A stretch of 64,000 nucleotides of DNA. Source: Sulfitobacter marinus. GTDB lineage: Bacteria > Pseudomonadota > Alphaproteobacteria > Rhodobacterales > Rhodobacteraceae. The stretch lies in contig NZ_FPAJ01000005.1 in the NCBI RefSeq assembly GCF_900116285.1, positions 159,910-223,909 on the forward strand, in the 5' to 3' direction. Of this stretch, positions 33,635 through 42,571 are shown in pieces; the stretch's first letter is position 1, and every line of letters starts with the position of its first letter. The notes below the pieces were generated by a model. That model was given only the letters and a program-made list of their open reading frames with translations. It made no database searches and was not told the origin of the DNA. Made by a program: the position numbers and the translations under genes.

Positions 33635-35053
33635 TCACACCGCATTCAACAAACTGTCAATCATATCGGTCAGACTGCTAAGCACCTGAGAGTTCGCACC
33701 GTAGGCCTGTTCAATCTCCAGCAGTTTTTGCAGCTCGGTGTCCACGTTCACACCCTCAACATTACTGCGGCCATCCTCGTATGATACCAGCCGGATATTG
33801 GCGGTTTGCGCGCGGGCATCGGCAGTCACGCGGGTATTATGGTGATGGCCAACCAGCTCGGCGGCGTAATCACCCAACCGCAGGTTCGTCCCCAGCCCCG
33901 CCGCGACATCCATCGCTTGGCTTTCGTCAAAGATGCCGATCAGCGCATTGATCTGGTCAGTGGCCCCAGGCGCGCCGGGTGCCACAGCGCCCACGCCATC
34001 ACGCAACCGCCACAGCGCGCCACCTTGTTCGGGCTGCACACTTGCGTTGACCGTTAAACGGCCCGCCAACCCGTCAATATTTGCCGGATTAAAGGCCGCA
34101 CCAGCGTCGGTAAACAGGCCCGGGTCCCCCGGTGCGACCGTCGCGTCCGCAGCCTCAAAGCTTTGGACCAGACCGCGCGCCAGCTCGTCCAACTGAAGGT
34201 TCATTTGCGGAATAACCGACGACAGCATATCGCTCAGCGCGGCAAGCCGCCCAGATGTGAACCCTCGCCCGCCTGCCTGACCGGGCGTGATATCAACACC
34301 GTCCGCAAACAGTGCGCCGGTTTGCCCGTTGGCCGTAAGCAAGGACGCCTCATCGCCCTGCACCAACTCGGTGCCACCGGATGTGTGCAGGGTCAACGTG
34401 CCATCTGCCTCCCACCGGGTTTGAAAATCCAAATGCTCGCCCAAGGCATCCAGCCGCCGGTTCATCTCATCCATCAAGCCACCAGCGCCCGATATGTCTG
34501 TGCTCGCGCCGCTTAGCTGCTTGTTCAACGCGGCGATACCGGACAGGGCATCATTCACCTGCGCCACGCCTGTTTCAAAACTGTCCGATGCCTGTGCGCG
34601 GCTGCGCTCAAGCGCACTGGCCACGCTGTTCAGGCTGGTCACCAGACTATTGGCGCGCTTTAGCACATCTCCCTGTACAGAGGCATCCGAAGGATTGTTG
34701 GCCAAAAGGTCGAGCCCAACCTGAAAATCTGCCATACGGGCGGCGGGCGATACCTCGTCCCCCGGCTGGCCCAACGTCAACAGATACCCGCCCAGTATTT
34801 CTCCGGTGACCTTGGCGCTGCCCAGCTCTGCGCTTGCACCCCGCGTCATACCCGCAAGCCGCTCGTCGATCTGCCGCACCATGCGCAATTCCACCACGCT
34901 GCCTTGGACCCCGCCGCCGCTGACCTGCACACCCTCGCGGCGGACATATCCTGCCGTCTGCGCATTCGCGATATTGCCCGCAACCAAGCTGGCCCGCCCT
35001 CCGGTAGAGTGCAGGCCGCTGCGCGCGATAGTGTATGCGGACGAGATGCTCAT
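33635..35053 (-). CDS. flgK: Hook-associated protein FlgK
   Basis: A 472-residue junction protein between hook and filament. The N-terminal rod/hook signature (A-R-S-G-L-H-S-T-G-G-R-A-S-L-V-A-G-N-I-A-N-A) and the C-terminal L-L-E-I-E-Q-A-Y-G-A-N-S-Q-V-L-S are typical. FlgN (30738) is the expected export chaperone. Shorter than enteric FlgK (about 550), which is common in alphaproteobacteria. It follows flgE by 13 bases. Confidence 0.94.
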   Translation of the reverse strand: MSISSAYTIARSGLHSTGGRASLVAGNIANAQTAGYVRREGVQVSGGGVQGSVVELRMVRQIDERLAGMTRGASAELGSAKVTGEILGGYLLTLGQPGDEVSPAARMADFQVGLDLLANNPSDASVQGDVLKRANSLVTSLNSVASALERSRAQASDSFETGVAQVNDALSGIAALNKQLSGASTDISGAGGLMDEMNRRLDALGEHLDFQTRWEADGTLTLHTSGGTELVQGDEASLLTANGQTGALFADGVDITPGQAGGRGFTSGRLAALSDMLSSVIPQMNLQLDELARGLVQSFEAADATVAPGDPGLFTDAGAAFNPANIDGLAGRLTVNASVQPEQGGALWRLRDGVGAVAPGAPGATDQINALIGIFDESQAMDVAAGLGTNLRLGDYAAELVGHHHNTRVTADARAQTANIRLVSYEDGRSNVEGVNVDTELQKLLEIEQAYGANSQVLSSLTDMIDSLLNAV

Positions 35054-35066
35054 TCAGCGCTCCGGG

Positions 35067-36335
35067 TCAGCGTTTGATACGGAGGGTTTCATCCAGCATC
35101 TCATCGCTGGTCGTGATGATCTTGGCGTTTGAGGCATAAGCCCGCTGCGTTTGGATCAAATCCGTAAGCTCTTGGGCGATATCCACATTGGATCCCTCAA
35201 GCACGCCGCTCACCACGGCACCTGTTCCATTGGTCATTGCCGCATTCATACTGACAGCACCTGAACCGCGGGTGGCGACATAGGCGTTACCCGCAACCGA
35301 ACGCAGTTGATCAGGGTTGGTGACATTCGCCAGTGGAACCTCAAAGATGGCGCGCCGTGCGCCATTGCTGAACACCCCATACAGCACGCCCGACTCGGTC
35401 ATCTCGGCGCGTACCAAACTGCCGGTTTCTGTACCGTCACCGCTATAGCTCGGCGGTGTATAGTCACCAGAAAACTGCGTCATACCTTCAAAACTGTTCG
35501 GTGCACCAAGCGAGATCTCCAGCGCCTGCGGTATTGCACCGTTGTTTATGCTCAACGTGACAACACCGGTTGCGGGGTCAATGGGCAGGCCGGTCGACAC
35601 ATAGCTGGCCGGACTGCCGGCATTAGCACCACTGTCATTGAACGCGACGGTGGCAGTACCATAGTTCGTGCCAGCCGGATCGGTGATGCTAACCGTCCAT
35701 TCGCTGCCCGTAGCACTGGGCTGCCAGGAAAGCGTCAACTCTTCGGCACCGCCAAGCTGGTTCACGTAGCGCAAGGTTGACGTGAAGGGATCGCCGGGCG
35801 TGGCAAGACCAGTTTCCTGCGCGGGAACATTACCGGCCATGATGACCTGCGTGCTTGGTGCCCCCTCCATCTGATAGGACGACACATTAACAGTCCGCAA
35901 ATCACCGTAATCGCCGCCAGCAATCGCGCCGACTGTTCCTGCATCATCAACCGGAAAGCCGCTTAGGTAATACCCTGCCGTGTTTCGCAAATTGCCGTCT
36001 TGGTCGGGCGTAAAGGAACCGGCACGCGTCAGGTAATAATTCGATTCAACCGGATCATTCGGGGTCCGCGACACGATAAAGAAACCCCCACCTTCCACGG
36101 CCAGATCAGCTGCTCGGCCAGTATTTTGCAGGTTGCCATTTGCACTGATGCTGGCACGTACTTCGGTCAGTACACCGGCCTGCGAACTGCCTGTATTTTG
36201 CGTCACAAACTCAGAAAAGGTACGGCGATAACCGACCGTGCTGGCGTTTGCGATGTTGCTCGAAATATTTTCAACGCGGTTGGAATTGGCCTGCAATCCA
36301 CTAACCCCGATCTGAAGGGCGCCAGTAATGCTCAT
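35067..36335 (-). CDS. flgE: Flagellar hook protein FlgE
   Basis: A 422-residue hook subunit. S-N-R-V-E-N-I-S-S-N-I-A-N-A-S-T-V-G-Y in the N-terminal helix, D-L-A-V-E-G-G-G-F-F-I-V and C-terminal L-I-Q-T-Q-R-A-Y-A-S-N-A-K-I-I-T-T-S-D-E-M are the expected signatures; the Thr/Ser/Gly-rich middle makes the outer domains. It is first of the operon flgE-flgK-flgL-flgI-flgJ-flgN. FliK at 42572 sets hook length and FlgD at 41897 caps the hook during growth. Confidence 0.95.
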   Translation of the reverse strand: MSITGALQIGVSGLQANSNRVENISSNIANASTVGYRRTFSEFVTQNTGSSQAGVLTEVRASISANGNLQNTGRAADLAVEGGGFFIVSRTPNDPVESNYYLTRAGSFTPDQDGNLRNTAGYYLSGFPVDDAGTVGAIAGGDYGDLRTVNVSSYQMEGAPSTQVIMAGNVPAQETGLATPGDPFTSTLRYVNQLGGAEELTLSWQPSATGSEWTVSITDPAGTNYGTATVAFNDSGANAGSPASYVSTGLPIDPATGVVTLSINNGAIPQALEISLGAPNSFEGMTQFSGDYTPPSYSGDGTETGSLVRAEMTESGVLYGVFSNGARRAIFEVPLANVTNPDQLRSVAGNAYVATRGSGAVSMNAAMTNGTGAVVSGVLEGSNVDIAQELTDLIQTQRAYASNAKIITTSDEMLDETLRIKR

Positions 36336-36434
36336 ACACTTATCCTGCTTCCGTTGGTATTTATTCTTGATTTTAACATGATTAATGCAATTATATAAAC
36401 ATAAATCAAGGATAAAATTATGTTTCCACCTAAA
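36336..36434. promoter_or_regulatory. AT-rich gap upstream of flgE
   Basis: A 99-base AT-rich gap. TTATTCTTG (36361-36369) and CAAGGATAA (36407-36415) form an imperfect inverted pair 37 bases apart and belong to the element seen in other flagellar gaps. It should hold the flgE promoter; the gene on the other side ends here. Confidence 0.5.
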
Positions 36435-38213
36435 TCAATTTTTATCCATGCCCGCACTGACTTCGTTTACGGCATCAAGAACGCGGTTGGCGCTTTCCAC
36501 GCTTGAACGGATGGTGCCGGAGTTTAGATCGGCAGGCGGGGGTGTATGCGCCTCAAGCCGCGCGGCGATCTCGGCCCACCCAGGCATGTCCGACAGCGAC
36601 GGAAACGCCGTCGCCGCCCGGCTGACAGTACTGGTATCGCCAAGCTCATAGGCAGCAAGCGTTAGACGGGTCGCGTCGGAAAAGCTGAATTGCGCGGGAT
36701 AGGCATCCCACAGCTCAAGCAACGCCTGACGGGCCGCGGCCCAATTGCCGGTCTCGTATAACGCGACTGCCCTGGCGCGCCGCGAATCAATATCAAGCGC
36801 ACGCCCATGCCACGTCGCCAATTCGTCAGATCGGCCAGCCAGGCTAAGCGCCCGTACCAACAAACGCTCTGTCTCCAGATCATCCCCCGGCCCCTGCGAA
36901 AAGCCGCCCAGCAAATCAACGGCCGCATCGCCCTGCCCCCCGGCAAGCAGGGCGCGGGCCTCGTCGTGCAACAGCTGCCGGATCATTTTGGGGTCAGGGG
37001 TGAACAGCTCCAACTCTTCAGCCGCTTGGGAAATCATGCGCAAGTTCCGAAACTCTCGCGCGGCAAGCGCGGTCATACCGGAGGCAAGCAATCTCTGCGG
37101 AAGGGCGACGGCGCTTTGCACAAAGGCATCATCATAACGCCATCCTGCCGCGATCGCGGCGTGCCCCTTTATGAACCCTGCCAGACCAAGATCACCAGCG
37201 GCCCCCGACTGATAGAAATCATCAATCGCCACTCTGGCACGCTCGCGCACAGCTTCGGCCTCTTTCGGCGATGTTGCATGGCTCAGCGATTGCCCCAATG
37301 CCCATAACCCTATCTGATGGTCGCCCAACTCCAAGGCATAGTCGGCCAGCAGCGCCACCCCCTCATTCGCAAACGCGTCGCCGCTCCACGCCCATCTGGC
37401 GGTTTTCAAAAGCGTCACTGCGTCCTCTAGGGGCAAGGTGTTGGTGCGCCGCCCCATTTGTATCAGGGCCAGCCGCGCCCGATGTGCATAGGCATCGCGT
37501 CCACGCGCAGCATGGGCATATCCATCATAGGCCATAAGAAAGTCACCTGATATTTCTGACGCGCGGGCAAGCAAGAACCGATAGGCCGCTGAATCGCGCA
37601 GCTCTACGTGATCGGGAAAGCGCGCGGCCAATGCCTCGGCCACGGTCCAGTTTTCCGCGATAAGGGCAGCCTCGAACAGATCGGGCAAGATCTCGGCCGT
37701 CATGGCCGGCGAAAGCCCCGACAAGGCGTTAACAGCAACCGGAAGCAACCTTGCGGACTCGCCCTCTTCGCCCAGCCGGGCAAATGCTGCGGTACGTAGC
37801 GCTTGCCCCTGCGCCCACCCGACAGAACGTGACACCGCCTGCCCCAACACGGCACGTTCCGCCATCAAATCAAGCGCGACTTGCAAGGTCCTGTGGCGCC
37901 GCAACTGTTCTGGCGATACTGTTTCCACATCAACCGCCGCAAGATAATCCGCCGCTTCGGGCCGCAACATCTTGGCCAGATGAAGCTCCGCCAGATCAAG
38001 ATATACCCGTGTCTCTGCTTCGGCAGGTGGGATTGGGCTTTCATCCGATACAGATGGGATCAGCTCATTCAACAGGGCCCGCCGCGTTTCCAAAAGGTCG
38101 CGCTGGCCGAACTCCGCCAGTGTTAATGGCGCAAAAACACTTCCTTCTTGGCCTGATACGGGCGGGGCCAACACCAAGAAAAAAACAAGAATAATTTTCA
38201 ATAAATGCACCAT
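36435..38213 (-). CDS. Large secreted helical-repeat protein of unknown role
   Basis: A 592-residue protein with a clear signal peptide (V-H-L-L-K-I-I-L-V-F-F-L-V-L-A, cleavage near V-S-G-Q) and then almost entirely alpha-helical, Ala/Leu-rich repeats of TPR/SEL1-like character (for example A-A-R-Q-A-L-L-E-L-W-D-A-Y-P and A-E-A-L-A-A-R-F-P-D). No enzymatic motif is seen. It probably sits in the periplasm as a protein-protein scaffold. The ATG at 38213 starts the signal peptide; an ATG at 38252 would add 13 residues, and neither has a strong ribosome site. Between flgE and divergent flgF, it may help assemble or anchor the motor; this is inferred from place. Confidence 0.78.
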   Translation of the reverse strand: MVHLLKIILVFFLVLAPPVSGQEGSVFAPLTLAEFGQRDLLETRRALLNELIPSVSDESPIPPAEAETRVYLDLAELHLAKMLRPEAADYLAAVDVETVSPEQLRRHRTLQVALDLMAERAVLGQAVSRSVGWAQGQALRTAAFARLGEEGESARLLPVAVNALSGLSPAMTAEILPDLFEAALIAENWTVAEALAARFPDHVELRDSAAYRFLLARASEISGDFLMAYDGYAHAARGRDAYAHRARLALIQMGRRTNTLPLEDAVTLLKTARWAWSGDAFANEGVALLADYALELGDHQIGLWALGQSLSHATSPKEAEAVRERARVAIDDFYQSGAAGDLGLAGFIKGHAAIAAGWRYDDAFVQSAVALPQRLLASGMTALAAREFRNLRMISQAAEELELFTPDPKMIRQLLHDEARALLAGGQGDAAVDLLGGFSQGPGDDLETERLLVRALSLAGRSDELATWHGRALDIDSRRARAVALYETGNWAAARQALLELWDAYPAQFSFSDATRLTLAAYELGDTSTVSRAATAFPSLSDMPGWAEIAARLEAHTPPPADLNSGTIRSSVESANRVLDAVNEVSAGMDKN

Positions 38214-38312
38214 TTCTATGAATAGATGCAATTTATTCTTGTAAAGGTCCATTCTTTATTTCACATTGCCGGGTAATGTCGCCACATTTACGCGCTAACC
38301 TTGAGGCCACTG
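38214..38312. promoter_or_regulatory. Divergent gap between the helical-repeat gene and flgF
   Basis: A 99-base gap holding TTATTCTTG (38233-38241), the same element as in the flgE gap, near the start of the helical-repeat gene. GAGG (38302-38305) is the flgF ribosome site. No promoter boxes were assigned. Confidence 0.45.
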
Positions 38313-39056
38313 ATGACAGAAACAAGCCATATCAGCATGTCCCTAGCATCGTCCTTGCAGCGGCAATTAGACATGACGGCAAATAATATCGCCAATACCA
38401 ACACTGCTGGATTTAAAGGCGAGCATGTTGTTTTCGAAAGTCTCTTGCAGAACGATCCCGGCGCAGGTGAAGACCCCGCTGCCTTTGTCAGTGATACAGG
38501 ATCCTATATAGACACGCGCCCCGGTGCCTTGTCTCAAACTGGCAATCCCTTGGATGTGGCCCTGCACGGCGAAGGCTGGTTCAGCTATCAAACGCCTGAA
38601 GGTCAGGCAGCGTTTGGTCGCGATGGCAGTTTTCGATTGGACCCGCAGGGGAATCTGACCCTGCTGTCCGGTGCCAAGGTATTGGACCAAGCTGGCGGGC
38701 CGATCACGCTGCCGACCGAAGGCATCGGTGCGCTAAGCATCTCTGAAGACGGAACAATCTCGGGCGAGGGCACAGGGCCATTGGCCCGCATCGGGGTTTT
38801 CGACATCCCCGATATCCAAAGCTACAAGCGCGCCGGATTTGGCATGCTGACCGCCCCTGAAGGTGCAGACGCGCCAAAGCCGGCAGCAAGCACCCAAGTC
38901 ATGCAAGGCACCTTGGAAATGAGCAACGTTAACCCGGTCCGAGAGATGACGCGATTGATCGACGTGCAGCGCGCCTATGAGCGGACCAACGCCTTGATGG
39001 GCAATTCTGACACCCTGCGCCGCGACGCGCTCAAGCGGATCGCGCAAAATGTCTGA
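38313..39056 (+). CDS. flgF: Flagellar rod protein FlgF
   Basis: A 247-residue proximal-rod protein. S-L-Q-R-Q-L-D-M-T-A-N-N-I-A-N-T-N-T-A-G-F-K, the G-E-G-W-F motif and C-terminal M-T-R-L-I-D-V-Q-R-A-Y-E-R are the rod/hook signatures. The ATG at 38313 follows GAGG by 7 bases; a TTG 12 bases earlier is an unlikely alternative. First gene of flgF-flgG-flgA-flgH. Confidence 0.93.
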   Translation: MTETSHISMSLASSLQRQLDMTANNIANTNTAGFKGEHVVFESLLQNDPGAGEDPAAFVSDTGSYIDTRPGALSQTGNPLDVALHGEGWFSYQTPEGQAAFGRDGSFRLDPQGNLTLLSGAKVLDQAGGPITLPTEGIGALSISEDGTISGEGTGPLARIGVFDIPDIQSYKRAGFGMLTAPEGADAPKPAASTQVMQGTLEMSNVNPVREMTRLIDVQRAYERTNALMGNSDTLRRDALKRIAQNV

Positions 39057-39080
39057 TCCCCTAACGGAAGGAGTGAAACG

Positions 39081-39866
39081 ATGAAGGCACTTAGCATCGC
39101 CGCGACCGGTATGATGGCCCAGCAGACGAACGTGGATGTCATCTCCAACAATATCGCCAACGCCAATACGACGGGATTTAAATCCAGCCGCGCCGCGTTT
39201 CAGGATCTGATCTATCAATCCTTGCAACGCGAAGGGGCGCTGACAGCCGAAACCGGGTCGGCCCGCCCCGTGGGGATCGACATCGGCCTGGGCGTGCAAA
39301 CCGCCGGTACGGTACGCTTGAACACCCAAGGCGGCATGCTCGCCACCGATAATGCATTGAATGTTGCCATCGACGGGCGCGGATTTTTCTCGGTTCTGAT
39401 GCCCGATGGCAGTCAGGCCTATACGCGCGACGGGTCTTTTCAACTGTCCGCCGAGGGCGAGCTCGTAACAATGCAAGGGTATCAAGTGGACCCCGGCATT
39501 GTCGTGCCCGAGAATACCACCTCGGTCGACATCAGCGAGCAGGGTATCGTCATGGCATATGTCGAAAATGACCCGGAGCCTGTTGAGCTGGGACAACTAA
39601 GCATCGCAACCTTTATCAACGAGCCGGGTATGCGTCCGGTTGGCAACAACCTCTTGTTGGCGACCGAAGCATCGGGTGATGTGCAAACCGTGAATGCCGG
39701 TGACCCCGGTACCGGATTAATCCGGCAGGGGTATCTTGAGGCGTCTAACGTCAACGTCATTCAGCAAATCACCGATCTAATCTCGGCGCAGCGCGCCTAT
39801 GAGATGAATTCGAAGTCCATCGAAACAGCAGATCAAATGCTGTCTTCGGCGAACCAAATCCGTTAA
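39081..39866 (+). CDS. flgG: Flagellar distal rod protein FlgG
   Basis: A 261-residue rod protein. M-K-A-L-S-I-A-A-T-G-M-M-A-Q-Q, V-I-S-N-N-I-A-N-A-N-T-T-G-F-K and C-terminal D-L-I-S-A-Q-R-A-Y-E-M-N-S-K are nearly textbook FlgG. Length matches the family. GGAAGGAG lies before the ATG. The stop TAA shares its last A with the start codon of flgA (TAATG). Confidence 0.97.
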   Translation: MKALSIAATGMMAQQTNVDVISNNIANANTTGFKSSRAAFQDLIYQSLQREGALTAETGSARPVGIDIGLGVQTAGTVRLNTQGGMLATDNALNVAIDGRGFFSVLMPDGSQAYTRDGSFQLSAEGELVTMQGYQVDPGIVVPENTTSVDISEQGIVMAYVENDPEPVELGQLSIATFINEPGMRPVGNNLLLATEASGDVQTVNAGDPGTGLIRQGYLEASNVNVIQQITDLISAQRAYEMNSKSIETADQMLSSANQIR

Positions 39867-40525
39867 TGCGGTTCTTCGCGGCGCTCTTTACGGCAGTGGT
39901 CTTATTGGCAGGTCCGGCCCTCGCCGCATCAGTCAACGTGCTGATAGAAGAACGTGCGCGCGCCGATTATGGTCTCGATCTACCTGAGATGGGCGAGTTC
40001 GACATCTTGGTTAAGGATACGCTGCAAGGTGATGTCGCAGCCCTGGCCGAGTTCTGGATGGATCCCCGCACCGGCAAGTTTCTGGCCAATGCGGTGCTTA
40101 GCACCGGCGACGTCCAGCGTATTTCCGGGCTGGCGCAGATCACCATACCCGTCCCGGTGCCAAACCGGCGGCTGTTGCCCGGTGAAATCGTGGGCGAGGC
40201 CGACCTGGTTGTCGCCAGATTGCCTATGGGCCGGATTGGCAGCTATACGATCACACGCCCAGCCGAGGTGACAGGCAAGCAGGTCCGCCGCGTCCTATCG
40301 CCCGGGCGACCCATTCAAACGCAATCCATCATTCAACCCTTGATCATCGACCGCGGTGACTGGGTCGACATCCACTTTAGCGACGGGGTTTTGGCCCTGT
40401 CCTCCCCCGGGCGCGCCCTAAGCGATGCCCATAAGGGGCAAGAAATCCGCATCCTCAACCTCATTAGCAACAAGACGGTCCTTGCTGTCGCCACCGGCGA
40501 TGGCACCGTGGAGATTCAACGATGA
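39866..40525 (+). CDS. flgA: P-ring assembly chaperone FlgA
   Basis: A 219-residue periplasmic protein. A signal peptide ending near A-L-A-A-S precedes a SAF-like domain (R-R-L-L-P-G-E-I-V-G-E-A-D-L-V and P-G-R-P-I-Q-T-Q-S-I-I-Q-P) and the closing E-I-R-I-L-N-L-I-S-N-K-T-V. FlgA helps FlgI polymerise around the rod. Start and stop overlap both neighbours (TAATG and ATGA), giving tight coupling in the rod/ring operon. Confidence 0.92.
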   Translation: MRFFAALFTAVVLLAGPALAASVNVLIEERARADYGLDLPEMGEFDILVKDTLQGDVAALAEFWMDPRTGKFLANAVLSTGDVQRISGLAQITIPVPVPNRRLLPGEIVGEADLVVARLPMGRIGSYTITRPAEVTGKQVRRVLSPGRPIQTQSIIQPLIIDRGDWVDIHFSDGVLALSSPGRALSDAHKGQEIRILNLISNKTVLAVATGDGTVEIQR

Positions 40526-41292
40526 CTTCCCTACGCAGCCATAAGTCGACATTTATTCTGGGGGCGACTTTGGCGTTGGCCGGCTGTGATCCCGCCCAGC
40601 ATTTTGACCGCGAACCCCGAACCTCGGAAATTGTGGTGGATGGGGCGACCATCCCCGAGGTCGCACGGGTGCAGATTCCGATGCCAGCGGCAACAACCGC
40701 TGCCCCCCGGTCCGGCAGTGCCAGAGCGTCGCTGTTCTCGAACATGCGCGCGCCGCTTTTTGCCGATCAACGGGCGGACAATGTGGGTGATATCGTCACC
40801 GTCATTATTTCGATCGATGACAGCGCCCAACTTAGCAATTCGACCGACCGCCAACGTGAAGGCGGCAGCACGGTCGGATTTCCGACATTCTTTGGATATG
40901 GGGCAAAGATCGCCGCAATTCTGCCCGGAATCAGCCGCGCCGATTTACCGACAGGCGACATTGTCGACGTGAGTTCGCAAACTCAGGCCAGCGGTTCGGG
41001 GGCCATCAACCGCAACGAACAGATTGATCTGAAAGTCGCCGCGCTGGTGATCGAGAAATTGCCGAACGGAACGCTGGTGGTCGCAGGACGTCAAGAAATT
41101 AAGGTGAATCACGAGCTAAGAGAACTGCGGATGGCCGGGATTGTGCGCCCTGCGGACATCAAAAACGACAACACGATCTCTTATGAAAAGATCGCAGAGG
41201 CCCGTATCGCCTATGGGGGTCGGGGCAGTTTGTCGCGCACGCAGAAGCGCAGTTATGGCGAAGACGTGCTGGACGTGGTCCTCCCATATTAA
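40522..41292 (+). CDS. flgH: Flagellar L-ring lipoprotein FlgH
   Basis: A 256-residue outer-membrane lipoprotein. The lipobox L-A-G-C is at about residue 18. F-A-D-Q-R-A-D-N-V-G-D-I-V-T-V and A-L-V-I-E-K-L-P-N-G-T-L-V-V-A-G-R-Q-E-I are conserved FlgH motifs. It builds the ring around the rod in the outer membrane, above FlgI. It overlaps flgA by ATGA and is followed by a FliL-like gene after 82 bases. Confidence 0.95.
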   Translation: MTSLRSHKSTFILGATLALAGCDPAQHFDREPRTSEIVVDGATIPEVARVQIPMPAATTAAPRSGSARASLFSNMRAPLFADQRADNVGDIVTVIISIDDSAQLSNSTDRQREGGSTVGFPTFFGYGAKIAAILPGISRADLPTGDIVDVSSQTQASGSGAINRNEQIDLKVAALVIEKLPNGTLVVAGRQEIKVNHELRELRMAGIVRPADIKNDNTISYEKIAEARIAYGGRGSLSRTQKRSYGEDVLDVVLPY

Positions 41293-41374
41293 TCATAACT
41301 TAGTCACAAAGTTACACCAAAACTGTCTAAATCGGCCGGTATCAATTGCTTAAGCATTTGTGGAAAGGTCGATC

Positions 41375-41884
41375 ATGAACAAACTTGCAATAGCGATGGT
41401 AGCGCTGCCTTTGGCCTGTTTGGGTGGCGGCTATGCAACTGGAATGGTTCTGGCCCCTCCCGCCAGCGAAAGCCTTGATGTTTCATCCGAAGCATTGGAC
41501 GCCACCAACGACGCCCAGCAGATCGCAGAGGGCCAGAGCACCGGTCCTTTGTGGACAGAGGACCGTACAATCATTCGCCTTGGGCAGATGACAATCCCGG
41601 TCGAAAAGGCCAACAGCGTGTCTTATGTTGTTGCAGATTTCGCGCTGAAACTGGAAAATCTCGAGCTGGCAGAACGCTACAAGCGGGTAGAAGACGCAAC
41701 GCGACTTCGCGACTCCCTTTTGACAGCGATGAACCTGGCCGCAGAAGGCGCAGTGCTGCGCGGTGTGTCGATCGACAGTGATGCGCTGTCAGCGACGCTG
41801 CGTGATTTACTCAGCAAAGAGTATGAAGGCGTCGAGGACGTGCTGTTTGTGTCGCTTTACAAACAAGACGTCGCCCGACTGTAA
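41375..41884 (+). CDS. FliL-like flagellar protein, second copy in the cluster
   Basis: A 169-residue protein with an N-terminal signal or anchor (N-K-L-A-I-A-M-V-A-L-P-L-A-C-L) and a C-terminal region with FliL-like features (A-T-R-L-R-D-S-L-L-T-A-M-N-L-A, then D-V-L-F-V-S-L-Y-K-Q-D-V). GGAAAGG supports the ATG at 41375; a GTG 15 bases upstream is weaker. It follows flgH and is convergent with flgD. It is not a copy of the fliL at 21701, only distantly alike. It may be a stator-associated or L-ring-associated factor; family assignment is moderate. Confidence 0.72.
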   Translation: MNKLAIAMVALPLACLGGGYATGMVLAPPASESLDVSSEALDATNDAQQIAEGQSTGPLWTEDRTIIRLGQMTIPVEKANSVSYVVADFALKLENLELAERYKRVEDATRLRDSLLTAMNLAAEGAVLRGVSIDSDALSATLRDLLSKEYEGVEDVLFVSLYKQDVARL

Positions 41885-41896
41885 TCTGGGTTCGCG

Positions 41897-42559
41897 TCAG
41901 AGAACCGATTGAACAACCTGTGACAGCACAGTTTCGCCATTCCCCAGCAATAACTCTGGTCCCTGCGCGGTAAAGTCGACGCGCTCGACTTGGGCGGTGG
42001 TCAGACTGGCAACAGGCACAGGATCACCCTCTGCATCCACGGCAGTCAGTTCAACACGATACGTTCCGGGGGGCACAGGCATTCCGGCCGCATCCAATCT
42101 ATCCCATGTCACATCGATCAGCTCCCCCTCTGCGGTTGAGGGGCCGTCAAGCTCGCGGACCAAGTTGTCGCCCGAATAAATCTTGATGTTTACCGCGGAC
42201 GCACCCGCGCCCACCTGATAGCTAAGCGGGAATTCCGTGTCGGTCATGCGAACTTGGTTGGATGGGACCAGAACATCGCGGCCAATCAGCTGCAAATCTG
42301 ACATCGCGGCCACGGCGGACAACATGCCACCAATGGATTCCAGATTGCTGTTGGTCGCCACGCTTTGTTCAACCTGTGTCAGCTGCGCCAACTGAGAAAC
42401 AAATTGGGTTGAATCAACTGGTTCCAGCGGATCCTGATTGGATATCTGCGCCGTGAGCAGTGTCAGAAAACTCTCGTAATTCTCAGCCAATTTGGAACTG
42501 GCAGTCGACGATGCTGTGCTGGCTGCGGCAACGCCGCTCGTGGTGGTCGCATCAATCAT
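41897..42559 (-). CDS. flgD: Hook assembly scaffold FlgD
   Basis: A 220-residue protein that caps the growing hook. The N-terminal motif F-L-T-L-L-T-A-Q-I-S-N-Q-D-P-L-E-P-V-D-S-T-Q-F-V is the FlgD hallmark (about residues 31-54). FlgD-Ig-like strands follow (V-T-W-D-R-L-D-A-A-G-M-P-V-P-P-G-T-Y). It lies 12 bases after fliK, as is usual. Confidence 0.95.
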   Translation of the reverse strand: MIDATTTSGVAAASTASSTASSKLAENYESFLTLLTAQISNQDPLEPVDSTQFVSQLAQLTQVEQSVATNSNLESIGGMLSAVAAMSDLQLIGRDVLVPSNQVRMTDTEFPLSYQVGAGASAVNIKIYSGDNLVRELDGPSTAEGELIDVTWDRLDAAGMPVPPGTYRVELTAVDAEGDPVPVASLTTAQVERVDFTAQGPELLLGNGETVLSQVVQSVL

Positions 42560-42571
42560 GGTTGTGTCCCT

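Noticed and set aside
36373..36385. TTAA-CATGA-TTAA upstream of flgE as a CtrA box
   Set aside because: CtrA sites have seven bases between the TTAA halves; here there are five, in a very AT-rich gap where chance matches are likely.
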